Part shown: piece after piece, positions 44,750 through 55,628 of the stretch
Layout: every line of letters starts with the position of its first letter
Position numbering within the stretch: the stretch's first letter is position 1
DNA from: Nectonema munidae
Lineage: Eukaryota > Nematomorpha > Nectonematoida > Nectonematidae
NCBI GenBank assembly: GCA_030549495.1
Contig: JAUIRK010000830.1
Span: forward strand, 62,001 to 126,000
Length of the DNA stretch: 64,000 nt
Reading direction: 5' to 3'
The notes under the pieces: model-generated
What the model saw: only the letters and a program-made list of their open reading frames with translations
What the model was told of the DNA's origin: nothing
Database searches by the model: none
Translations under genes and position numbers: made by a program

Positions 44750-45305
44750 ATGTGCTGTAAATGGTCCACCTTGTCAAATATTTCCCTTCGAGCGGTTCTA
44801 CTGCTAAGTTTTGTAAAACAAAAAATTGACTACGAGGTGCTTGTCATATACATATTGTAGGTGCAATCCATTGTTTCGTCAAGCGGAATTGCAAAAAAAG
44901 TTCAAAATAGAATTGCGAATCAACAAAACCATCTCTGATATGTCATCAGACATCTCTCCTATTAGCATTGTTTAGTATTAGTATCGTTTGACAGGAAGAT
45001 ATGTTTCAACTTTACAAGTTCAGAACTTTTAGCACATTCAATATGATATCTTTGAAGCAAGGTAATATTAACCGTTCTCCTATGTTATGCGATTTTTTGA
45101 CAACTGATATTTTTTGAAACTTTTGAAACCATACTTAATATTTTGCAAGAACATTTTTGTTATCAAACCCAGATTTGTGCACAGTTTTGTTTACCGAACT
45201 CTAGTGCTTCACTTCCAGTGCAAGCTTCACTTCATGGAATATAGAAAAGTGGATTCTAACACTTCAGAACACAAAACACACTTATGTTCCATTAAAAATG
45301 CACAT
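44750..45305 (-). pseudogene. Degenerate hAT transposase (BED-type, ZBED/FAM200-like)
   Basis: On the minus strand HKCVLCSEVLESTF...M (about 45295-45240) resembles a BED-type C-x2-C finger. Further along, RMSDDISEMVLLIRNSIL and then FFAIPLDETMDCT (about 44960-44850) resemble the hAT motif around LDESTDVS, the first catalytic aspartate. Many stops and frameshifts separate the pieces and no ends were found. Confidence 0.5.
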
Positions 45306-46192
45306 TTACAAATTAGGCTTAAAAAGTAATAAAAAAATAAAAATAGTACTCAATTCAAAGACTAAATTATTCATTCTCTTAAATGTGACTTATTGGCCAA
45401 AACGGCAAATGAGCCAATAAGGATGCAATATTATGGGCAAAATGATCCACTCAGTGACGCTTACTTGGTGCCCATGAAACTGCTTCGCCATCGCCTAGAG
45501 CACCGCGAAAACTAGTTTGAAAACCATTGAATTAGAAGTTAGTAATGCAATTAAAACTACAAACAACGTAATTTGACTTGATAAAATTAGTTGTTATGGT
45601 GGGATTAAGAGTTTACAGTGCAAACATAATGCTGGGTTTTTATAGCAAATTTTGAAAATTATAAAAAAAGCCTTTTTTTTTAGCCCTATAAGGCCTTTAT
45701 TTAACAAACAACAGACAAGTATATAGAAGATATAGCACAAGAAAAAATAGGCCTTTTAAAGCCCTTTAAAAAATTTTATATGTGCGCTTTTGTATAAAGT
45801 ATAAATGTCAATTTAAAAATATTTCGGATTGATATTCATTTATATGAATACTCTCTGATCTTGATAATTTTTTATTGGAAATTTACTTTTATATTCAAAT
45901 TTTGAATCAAGATTAAAAAATAGTTGATTTCCGGAAACCTAAGTTTTCCCCTAAATCTCCAGAAGACAAAAATTTAGAAACAATAGTCTGTAGAAAGATA
46001 TTTTGCTGTCAATTAGCGCAAAGTATATTTTAATGTGTCTTACAAATAAATCTGTGAAACATTTTGCATTTTCTAGTTACTTTTTGGTAATCTTTTACTT
46101 TACGGTTCTATCAATCAAAAAATTTCTTTGGCAAATTATTGGCTGTTGTGATGTCAATCAAACTATACATTAGTAAATATAAAGATTAATTA

Positions 46193-48051
46193 ATTTTACT
46201 AAAGATTCTAGATTTAATTTACAAAATTTCAAATTAAAATTGAATTTCATTAACTATAATATGTAATTAACTATTTAAATATTTTACTAGAGATTCTAGA
46301 TTTAATTACAATTTAATTATGAGAGTAAATAAAAAAAAATATTTAATTAGAAATAAAAAATACATACTTTATATTTCTGCTCAATACTTTGAGGTTGCAA
46401 TAAATCTTTTAGAGAATTTAAAAACACAGAAAATAATTTTGCTTTTGGAAAATGGCTTCTCCAAACGAGCTCATCTAAATATGATTTGAATAATTCGTTG
46501 GAGGTGTTAAACTGTCTTTTAATTTTCTTTTGGCCCGCATCCAAACATTTTCAAGGTTTTGCGTGTGAATGTTCATATCAATTGGGTCAACAAAGTTACG
46601 TTGGTGTAAACTACGCAATGATCATAAACTCCATTATTATAGTTAGAAAATAGAAATATTCCTATAAGCAGGCCATCCGTCAGAAACAATAATGGATCTT
46701 GGTAGTATGTGTCTTTGTAAAATTTGTGTAAGAGTTGTTTCGCTCCTATCTTCAACTTCAACTAAAAAACATTTCTTACTATTTCTTTCAATTGCTCCAA
46801 ACACCCAATGACCTTCTCTCCAAGTACATATGTGATATTTTCTATGAAAAAACTTGCTTTCATCAATTTCTACTATACTTTGTTCAAAGTTTTCATCAAA
46901 ACCTCCAACAGTTAGACAATTTCTTTCAACCCAACTTGTAGCAATCTCTCTACAAAAATTAGCCTAGTCTACAGCAGTTCATCTATTTCCAATAGATGCT
47001 TCATGAATAATAGCGTCTAATGAATAGTCACGACACCATCCATAAATGAACAAAATCATAGAATTTAAGGTGAGGTGGCTTTTTGCAAAAAAAGATCCTG
47101 ATCGCACCGTCTTTTTTTTTATACCACAAACATAACATTTCCAACAATATCCATCATTTCTCTTTATTAATTTACAATTTTGTAGGCAATCATTGCATTG
47201 AAAAATATTTAAAATAACTTTGTCGGAAGCAAACCATTTAAAAATTTCTAATTTATCATTTGAATTTAAAACTTGTAACAGAGAAGAAAAATTCCAATTT
47301 TCAGATAAAATTGTATTCTGTAGTATCCATAGGTTCATTCATTTCAGATTGAATTGATAGAACAGATGATCAAAGAAAATATACTTCTTACGCTCGTGTC
47401 AAAACAACTCGTCAAATTATACATGTCCCTGATCGATTTGAGCGAGTGTAGCATATGTGGGTGAATTTGGTTATATTTTCCGTGTGTTCTTTTTTATTTG
47501 TTTGGATGCATGTGTGGTATCAAGTAATAACTACAAAGAATGATTTTGTTATTCAAACCCATACAAAACACATTGATACACTTATGAATCAGTATTAGCA
47601 CACAAGCGTGTGCTATCTATGCTGAGCGAAACATCTTATACGAATACAACCAGAACCACACAACAAAAATACAAACGCTATTCGCAAATCGATCGCTCTG
47701 TGTGTTTTCCTATTGATGAGATGTTTTGATAGGAGCATAACAAATGTTTTCCTACGACCTACATCAATAATTGTTTCACTTAGAAGTGAATGCAATTACT
47801 GACTACTCTGAGTCAACACGAAATTTTATCTAAAAATTGAAACTTCTGGTTTTTATTTCACGAATGATAAATTGGATTTTTAAAATTTAATAAAACTATA
47901 CATTAATTTTTTTTTGCTTTACTTTGTTTTTAAACTCTTTGAAGGAATTATGTAACCTCGAGTATTGAACAGAAATAAAGTATGTATTTTTATTTTTTTT
48001 AATTTACTCACTTATTTTTTGTAAATTATATCTAGAATCTTTAGTAAAATA
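46193..48051 (-). mobile_element. Merlin-type DNA transposon relic with candidate inverted ends
   Basis: ATTTTACTAAAGATTCTAGA at about 46193 is repeated in inverse at 48021-48051 (TCTAGAATCTTTAGTAAAAT). The match covers about 30 bp with one or two differences. Diverged second copies of the same motif lie at 46281 and 48141. The ISXO2-like transposase sits between them. The 8-9 bp target duplication expected for Merlin was not identified, so the true ends are tentative. Confidence 0.6.
46360..47338 (-). pseudogene. Merlin (ISXO2/IS1595-like) transposase relic
   Basis: The minus strand starts MNLWILQNTILSENWNFSSL. It continues with a CxxC...CWKCYVCGIKKKT zinc ribbon and RSGSFFAKSHLTLNSMILFI. 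Then come ANFCREIATSWVER, QSIVEIDESKFFHRKYHICT (first Asp), REGHWVFGAIERNSKKCFLV and SIIVSDGWPAYRNI (second Asp). NFVDPIDMNIHTQNLENVWM holds the catalytic Glu. This is the full Merlin order. A TGA and a TAG lie after the first 119 codons, and frameshifts follow the second Asp, so it is inactive. Confidence 0.85.
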
Positions 48052-49384
48052 TATTCAACAAAATTTTATTATAATTTTTGATTTTTTTATGTTGTAAATT
48101 TTCTATTTTTTTTAAATTTACTGACATAGTTTTATATAAGTTAGATTTAGAATGTTTAGTAAAATATATTCAATGAAATTCTATTATAGTTTGAATTCCA
48201 TAAAAAAAAGGGTTTACATATAGATAAATAGCAATTACCTGTTAAAGTAGATGGGTTTAACTTGGGAATTCGTCAATTCGACATGGCGAAATAGACAGTT
48301 CAGTTAGCGAACACAAATTACAATTTTTCACAAGTTTACGAAACCATTTCTCTAATGTATCTGTTTTATCTCCTTAACTAATACATAACTATAAAACATA
48401 ACTTGATTGACGAATTCTAGCATGAACTAGTGTTCCCAGCTGCTAAATAAAAATCAATTGTGAGAGAACATGGGATGAATAACTTTATGTCTAAATTAGA
48501 ACAATAAATGTTGGAAAAGTTTTCCATATATTAACCAAAATTAGCTAAAAAATAGTTGTTTAGCGAAATGGCTAATAAAAGATAAATCTTTGAGCAAGCG
48601 GAGCTTTTGATATTTTCAAATTAGTATATAAAAGTGACCATAAAAACAACTAACAATGCGACTCTGGTATACTTCGACCCTAAGCATGACTTTCTATCTG
48701 AGCTTATCCGCCACTGGTAGGAATAAACCTATAACTTTTAAAAAAAAATTTTACATTTTTTGAAGCAAGAGTAGTATTTGAATTTAATTTTCTATATCGC
48801 TAATATTCTAAAAAGGGTCGTGGTAAAATGAGCTGACAGATATAAAGTTAAATGTCAACCTAATAAAAAAGGATATGAAGATGAAACTTGACATACATAT
48901 AAATCTCGAGTCTCTTATTCAGAAAAATATCATCTTAATATATAAAATTATGTCAAAGACCTTATTCTGATGAAAAAAGTGGAAAATTTTTATAATTGCG
49001 AACCATTTTTGTTACCTCGATAAGGATTGAAATGTCTATGCGAAAAAAATAAAGCAAAAACTTTTTAATTTTTCAAAAAAAAAGAAAATATAAGTTAATC
49101 TATAAAAAAAAACTTTAAAAATTTCTTAACGGGTGAATATATAAAAATAACCAAATGAAAAGTTTATAAAAAAAAAATAATTATATAAAAATAATTTATA
49201 TAAAATTTTCATTATTCCCCAAAAAAAGGGTATTTTAAAGACAAGTAGAGATACAAAAATTTTAACTAAATGTTTGTTAAGTTTAATTTTAACGTATTAT
49301 CTTATGTTTTTATGTATAATATTTTTTAGATAAAAAATTAAAACAATACTTGCTGACTCATCACTCATCAGAAAAACATTGAGA
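48052..49384. other. No gene seen
   Basis: Very AT-rich. The only landmarks are the outer diverged copy of the Merlin-side inverted repeat at 48141-48170 and low-complexity A runs at 49020-49230. Confidence 0.5.
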
Positions 49385-52160
49385 TAAATCTGTGTTGGTG
49401 TAGTTTAGATCGAGAAGCGGATCTATGAGAACTAGCCAGATGATATCGGAAAGACATCCTCCTTGGGGAGTTGAGAGGATTAGCTTATGGATGCAAAGAG
49501 AAGCGCGATGTCGGAAAATGAGACAGCGGTTTAAAAGGTATGAGTAAGGAGGAGGATGATGTAAGGAGGAAATAATTTGTGAGCGAAGTTTGTGATGATG
49601 GCAGGATGTCAGGCTGAGTTAAAAGCGTTATCTAGGGTCTAGTAAAATTGTAGAAATTTTCTGAGTAGAAAGGGAAGAGTCAAGGTAGGTGGTTAGACGA
49701 GATAGTGCTCATTCCGTATTTATGTTAGTAAGATATGCAAATTGCGTATGATGGATGAGATTACGGGATAGGATGTAGTGGACTAGAAGTTTGCGAATGA
49801 TTTTTTCGAAATGTTTGCCTAGGTAGTAGGGTGATTGGTCAACAATTTTGAATGAAGTTTGAATCTTTATTGGGTTTAGTAATGAGTATGAGTTTACCAA
49901 TTTTCCAAACGTTGGAGAAATGTGAGTAGGTAAGGCATGCATTGAAAATAAGAAGTAAATGTTTATTTAATCTGTTTGGGTGAGATAAGGTCGAAGCTAG
50001 ATGAAGCATTTGTTCTAAGAGAATTTATTGCTGTGTTTAATTCTTTTAGTGTGATTGGAAGAAAGGTATGGTCTTGTATGGAGTGTATGATATTTTTAGA
50101 GAGTTCTCGGATGGTGTGGTGGAAGGGGAGGTCAGAAGAGGTCGATTCAGGGGAAAGATTGTGGATAGAATGGAGGGTTGTAGTGTGTGGTATGATCAGA
50201 TGAGCAGAGAGTATTATTTCAGGGAGAATAGAAGGTTTTTTCTTTTTAGTTAGCCTATTGATGATGTTCCATGGATTGTTTGAGTGTTGGCTGGTGAATT
50301 TTACTCATGCGTTCTTTTTAGCCTGAAGTATTACCTGTTTGTATTCTTTTTTAGCAGCACAATGGATGGAAATGATTGAAGGGGTGGGGGATTTTCTTAG
50401 GGTTTTGACAATGCGTTTCAGTTTGTTTTTTAACACGGTCAGTTTAGATGTCCAGAAATAGGCGTGTATTCTTTTAGGAAATTGGTTGATGGGAGTGGAG
50501 GATAAGATGGAATGTCAAACATGATCATTGAGGGATAGTGCCGTGTTTATGATAAGCTGAAAAGTTATGAAGGGGTGATCTAAAGCTGATGGGATGTCAG
50601 AGATCGATCAATTAGATATGAGATTGAGAGTATTTGAAGTGGTTATTGTGGGGTCAATGTGAGATGTGAATTGTTAGTTGTTACAAGAACGTTGATATGT
50701 AGGGGTTCTAGAGTTATCATTGAGATATAGGTTGTTAGAGCATAATAAATTAATGGCTTGTCCTCGTAGATTTTCTTTGTGGTCCCAGATCTGTCATCAA
50801 GTGTTGCAATCGGTTGAGATAATTAAATGATATGTTGACGGCAGTGTGAATATAGAAAGTTAGTGATTGGGAGAAATCAAAAGGAATGGCTAATAGGTGT
50901 GAGGGAGTAGAATAAAGGGTTGTAAAAAGAAAAGGCTGAGGTTTGGTGTGTACCAGAACAAAGTAAAAATTGTTGGAAGAGAATCGTGGTAATGGCGTGT
51001 GGTGAACGGTTGAATTTATGAAGATGCATGCAGAATAAAAGGATAAAACAAAGAGTTTGAAATTAGAATGATATAGGTTTGTCCAAGCGGGACTAGAGTG
51101 GTTGAGGTTGATGTGAAGAAAATTTAGCATAGGAATTTGTTTATTAGAATATTGTGTTGGTTTTGGATGTGTCGTGCGTGTTGAATTTGAATTTCGCATA
51201 ATTTGGATATAGCGTTATGGTTATTGTGGCAATTGAAGCATGATAGTTTCGTAGAATCATTTTTGAAAATGTACTCTGATGTAGAGTGACCTCGATTGCC
51301 GCAGTGATCGCAATTGAGTGATTCACATTTGCATTTATTCATTAAGTGGTATTTTAGACATTTCTGGCATTGGCGATGTAATGGTTTTGCTAAGGTTAGA
51401 GTGAGAATGTGATGGTCGACTATGAGTATATGAGATTTGCTTGATTCTAGTATAGCCATATAAGAGAATGTTCCTGTGTAACCAGCTTGGGATACTGTGT
51501 TAAGATTACCAATATTTTTTAGGTTTAGGTTTTCCTTAGCAATTGTTGCAGAGAGAATAGAAAGTGGTGCGGTTATGGGTATGCTTCTGCGTAGGAAATA
51601 GGGTTTGAGGATGTGTAAATCTTCGGATTTAATTCCGTTATTATGAAGTGTTTAATGTGCTAGTGCTTTCTATTCTTGTTTTGAAAATTGAAAGTAAATA
51701 GTGTCACTATTTGAGGATCATGTGTTGGAGATGGTAAGTGTTAGTTTCTAGGTTTTTGACTATTTTGTCAGAAGGCAGCTTTCTCGGCATTAGATCCAGA
51801 GGGAGTAGGGGGACTATTTTTAGAGTAAGCTCGCTATTTAGAGATGACTTGGGCTTAGAAAGAGATGGTTTTTGTTTACCTGAAAGTTATCGGATAGCTA
51901 TGTGTGGTTATGGGCGAGACTTGTGCGTATGTAGATAATGTGGGGCATGGTTGAGTATGTGGGTGGTGAGAAAGAGAGAGTTGTTCGATTTTTTTGGAGT
52001 GTGCAAGAGTTACTTCATATTTTAGATTATTAAGGAGGGTAAGGTCTTCTACATTTAGAGAGGAATTTGCTATGAAGAGGTTCGCTATTAATTGGGTAGA
52101 GGTAAGGTTTGGAGCATCATGGTGACATGCACGTTTTGGATTGGGCATGTGAAATAGGTG
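49385..52160 (-). mobile_element. LINE relic, 5' portion with ORF1 and endonuclease (family L1a)
   Basis: Read on the minus strand from about 52160. ORF1 (MPNPKRACHHDAPNLTSTQL at 52148) ends in CCHC-type knuckles at 51459-51124 (CQKCLKYHLMNKC, CDHCGNRGHSTSEY, CFNCHNNHNAISKLC). ORF2 begins near 51199 with LNFLHINLNHSSPAWTNL, the start of an apurinic-type endonuclease. RT fingers follow (KHFEKIIRKLLVHYILSRNL, 49942-49709), then TPQGGCLSDIIWL near 49450. It stops abruptly at 49385, at the point corresponding to 36367 in the other copy, before the catalytic F-DD box. Many frame breaks. Confidence 0.82.
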
Positions 52161-52169
52161 TAAAAGAAT

Positions 52170-54270
52170 GATGTGATATAAAGGTAAATATTTTTACTCA
52201 AATTAATAAATCTATAATTAATAAAAGGTCCTGTTTGTTGATATTTCACTATGAGTAAAAAATATTCACCATTTTTAAAAGAAGCAAAAACAACTGGAAA
52301 CAAAACAATTAATTATATTTCAAATTAAATTTAAATTAACTGGGATTGTTTTAGTGTAAAGAGTAAATTAAAAAAAAAACTAGAAGAATTTAAATGCATT
52401 GAGAAAATATCTAAAAAAAATACCACCAAAATTTTTTTTGCGGTCCAAATTAATTTCTTTCCTTAAGTCATCCCACTACGCATGAAAGTTTTTACTAAAG
52501 AATGTGAAGTGAATCTCTATGTGAATATGAAGCTATATCTCTATATTTGATAACGTCAGGAATTTTTAATTCTTTTTTTTAGAATTTGTTTCTAAATATC
52601 TGAAAATGGAACAAACATTAAGCATTAAACCCATAATGTTACATTTTACATTATGTGGTTAGCAGAATTTAAATAATTGATTAGCTTTTTTTCTCATTTC
52701 TGTTATAACCTCAATCAATAATTTCTTTCCAATGCCGAAGACTACATCATAAAGTATAGATTGACATTAATGTGTAAAATGTTGAGAAAATCTCACACAG
52801 CAATAAATTACTTTCCCAATTTTTCATATATGAGTAAAAAACACTTTATCTTCAAATGCTAAATATGATATGTGATAAAACATAAAAATTACAAGTCGCA
52901 CGATCCACATTCTCTTGAAAGCGAGCCCACAAGAAACTATTCCGACCAGTGTTTACTGATTAGCCATCTATTTCCTTACTCATTTTAAGTTAATATCTTC
53001 TTTTGTTAGCTCAATATTTTCCAAAGGAAAATGAATACTTAAAACTGTCTAGAAGTAGATCCTCCTTCTGGTTCTTCTACGCTAACAAAATCAATGGAGG
53101 GTCCTTTTTGTATTAAGGCAAACCATGTCAAACTATTTATCTTGCTGCTTAAAATCAACAGGCCATCTATGTGTATAGGAAATCCTAAATATTGTTTGAT
53201 CTCTTCTCTTAATGTTTTTGGATGGAATTTATATGTAACATTTCAGTGTAATAAACTTAATCACCATATTTAATATCAACACATGATATTTGAAATTAAA
53301 CAAAACTTTCAGTTTTTTTGATTATTTATGAAAAGTTTTTCAGCATTTTGTTGAACTAATGATTCAAAAGTCCATGACCAAACACTCGGAGTCAAAATCA
53401 CAACTACAACGATATATAATAGAAACATTACGATCGATTGTTTTTAGAAAACTAATCTAAGATTTTTTTGAATATAGCTACTTCATGTCGAGTAACATAG
53501 AGATGATCTATTATAATTTAAAGTTTTGTTCTTCAATCACATCTACTACCATTTTGCTATATATACTATATTATTGCCGAAAATTATTTACACAAAACAT
53601 CGAACATATATTCTTGCTATTTTACCTGTACTTGTAAGGATTATTTGATACTAATATACAACATCACTTTTTATTTTAGAAATAATCTAATTTGTATCCT
53701 ATGTATAAAGTACTATTTGCTTCAATCATACTTTTCTATCTACTAGTTTATATGTAGTCATCAAAAAATAGGTTTAATGCTTTTGGCGACAAAAACAGCA
53801 ATTTTTTCAATATCTTCCTAAAAAACTAATTCATGTTCGTTTATTTTATCAAATATTTTAATAGGATACTTTAAATAAAATTCAATTTTTTGACTTAAAA
53901 TTTTTATTGTATATTTGAACATTTATCAATACCATATTTCGCTTATTATTTTTCCCGCAAATAAAAAGGCGCTAAAGATTAAATGCCAGCAAAGTAAAAT
54001 TTTAATTTTAAGTATATTAGCGGTAAAAAATTAAAATTTATTAAATTGAATTGTAAAGCTAAGTCCTTCATTTTTCATTGTGAATAACTTAATTTAAAAA
54101 CTAGAAATTTTTCATTAAACTTAGTGGACAAATTTACAATATGTGATCATGAGAGATAAATGATGCAAAATTTTTATTAGAAGCTTAATAGCTGAATCAC
54201 AAACTGTTACTATTCCTTAGAGTCTCACATTCTTTTTGCTTAGATCAGACTCATTTTTTGCACGAAATAC
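52170..54270. other. No gene seen
   Basis: AT-rich, with no coding bias, repeats or element ends recognised. Confidence 0.5.
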
Positions 54271-54279
54271 ATTGAAGTT

Positions 54280-55080
54280 TTCCTTATAAGATTTGGTAAA
54301 AAGCTGTGTCTCGCTATAAAAGAATTGTTTAAAAATCCAGTACATTTGTGCCAAGTATCAAACGCATCCCGTTGTCCGATGAATAAAGGGCTTAAAAGCC
54401 TTACCCCGATTTGTTCCAGATAATACAAAAGATATCTCAATTATTTGTTGTATCTGAACAAAAAATAGGTTATTTCGAAGTGGTAAAGGTTCAATCCATT
54501 TCAAGTCTATTTAGATATTTTCAATCCAATCTTCTATTTTCAATTTTGTTACAAAGATTATTATCTGAATGAATATTTCTTTGTTATATGTTCCATTTAA
54601 AATGTTTAAAGGCTTCTCTGGGGCTCTAAGTATGAAGCACTGTTCTCTTAGAGTTTATAATATTTTCGATAAAATATTTCCCATCCTACTTTTTAAATCT
54701 AAAAAAACACCCACAGTCATTTTTTTCACTCCATATTTTCATTATGTTGTCTATAAAAAGGCGTCAAGTTTTTTAATTGAATAAAAGTTTCTATATGCAA
54801 ACTGATATTCAAAAAAGTTTTGTTTTTCTGACTGAATTTTTTTTTAAAAACGTTTGATAAGTTTCGCACAATGGAAATAGGTCTATAATTTTAGACAAAA
54901 TTATTTTAGCGTTATCTTTTTTGTATATTGGTTTAATCTTATTTTACTTTAAGTTGGAAAGGGTAGACTCCTTTTTCTTTACATTTGTTGAAAATTAGCT
55001 CCAACATTTAAAAATATATTTATATTAAAATTATTTTAAATTCAAATTATCGATATAACTTATTTATTTCCTAAAGAAGT
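54280..55080 (-). mobile_element. LINE RT fragment related to the 24.8-26.4 kb element
   Basis: 54870-54965 (AATAGGTCTATAATTTTAGA..., then TTGTATATTGGTTTAATCTT) parallels 26062-26130 of the other LINE (ATAGGTCTATAGTTTTTAAG..., TTGTAAATGGGTATTACCTT), the RPISI-P and VIPIYKK region on the minus strand. 54600-54780 would be the following fingers/palm part. Heavily decayed. Confidence 0.5.
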
Positions 55081-55084
55081 ATTG

Positions 55085-55628
55085 ACTTAAGACACTCAAA
55101 ATTTATCTTTTTAAAGAGTTATATTTTATATTAAAAATTTTTAGGTAGAACAATCAAAGCCGGTTTAATAGATCACTTCAATCTGATGTAAATTTTCCAA
55201 ACCCGCCTATTAGAATGTGCAAAGGGGAGATCAGAATGAAGAAAGGGGTGTGGTCTTTGTGAACGGTAGTCACTTAATCAAGGTCGTATACGCTTAATCG
55301 GAATTGATTGAGAAGAATTGAAACCAATCGTTATAGAGATTCAGTAGGTTTCACTTTGCATGCTTTCTTTCATTGATTTCATATTCAACCGATTTTTTTG
55401 AAGATTGAAAATACCTAGCAAAAGGCTCTTGCAGACTAACTTGAAAGTTACTAAGAAAAGAGCAAAGAGATCTTCAAAAAATGCCAACTCTGGTTAGTCT
55501 AATTAGCTTTTTTTGTTTGTTAATAATTAATTTGACGTATAATACCATTTTTTAGACAAAGAAAATATTCCTATATTTCACCCTCAAGTTAGAGGTAACG
55601 CTTTTCTTCCTTATTTATTTGGGAATAG
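55085..55628. other. Probable 5' region of CDC6, N-terminal exons unresolved
   Basis: The N-terminus of CDC6 should lie here. 55559-55590 reads KENIPIFHPQ in one frame and precedes a possible 34-40 nt intron ending at AATAG (55624-55628). ATGCCAACTCTG at 55479-55490, followed by GTTAGT, could be a start exon. Phases could not be reconciled with certainty. Confidence 0.35.

Noticed and set aside
51124-51459. CCHC zinc knuckles as a possible LTR-element gag
   Set aside because: They sit just upstream of an apurinic-type endonuclease start and a non-LTR RT, so they belong to ORF1 of a LINE.
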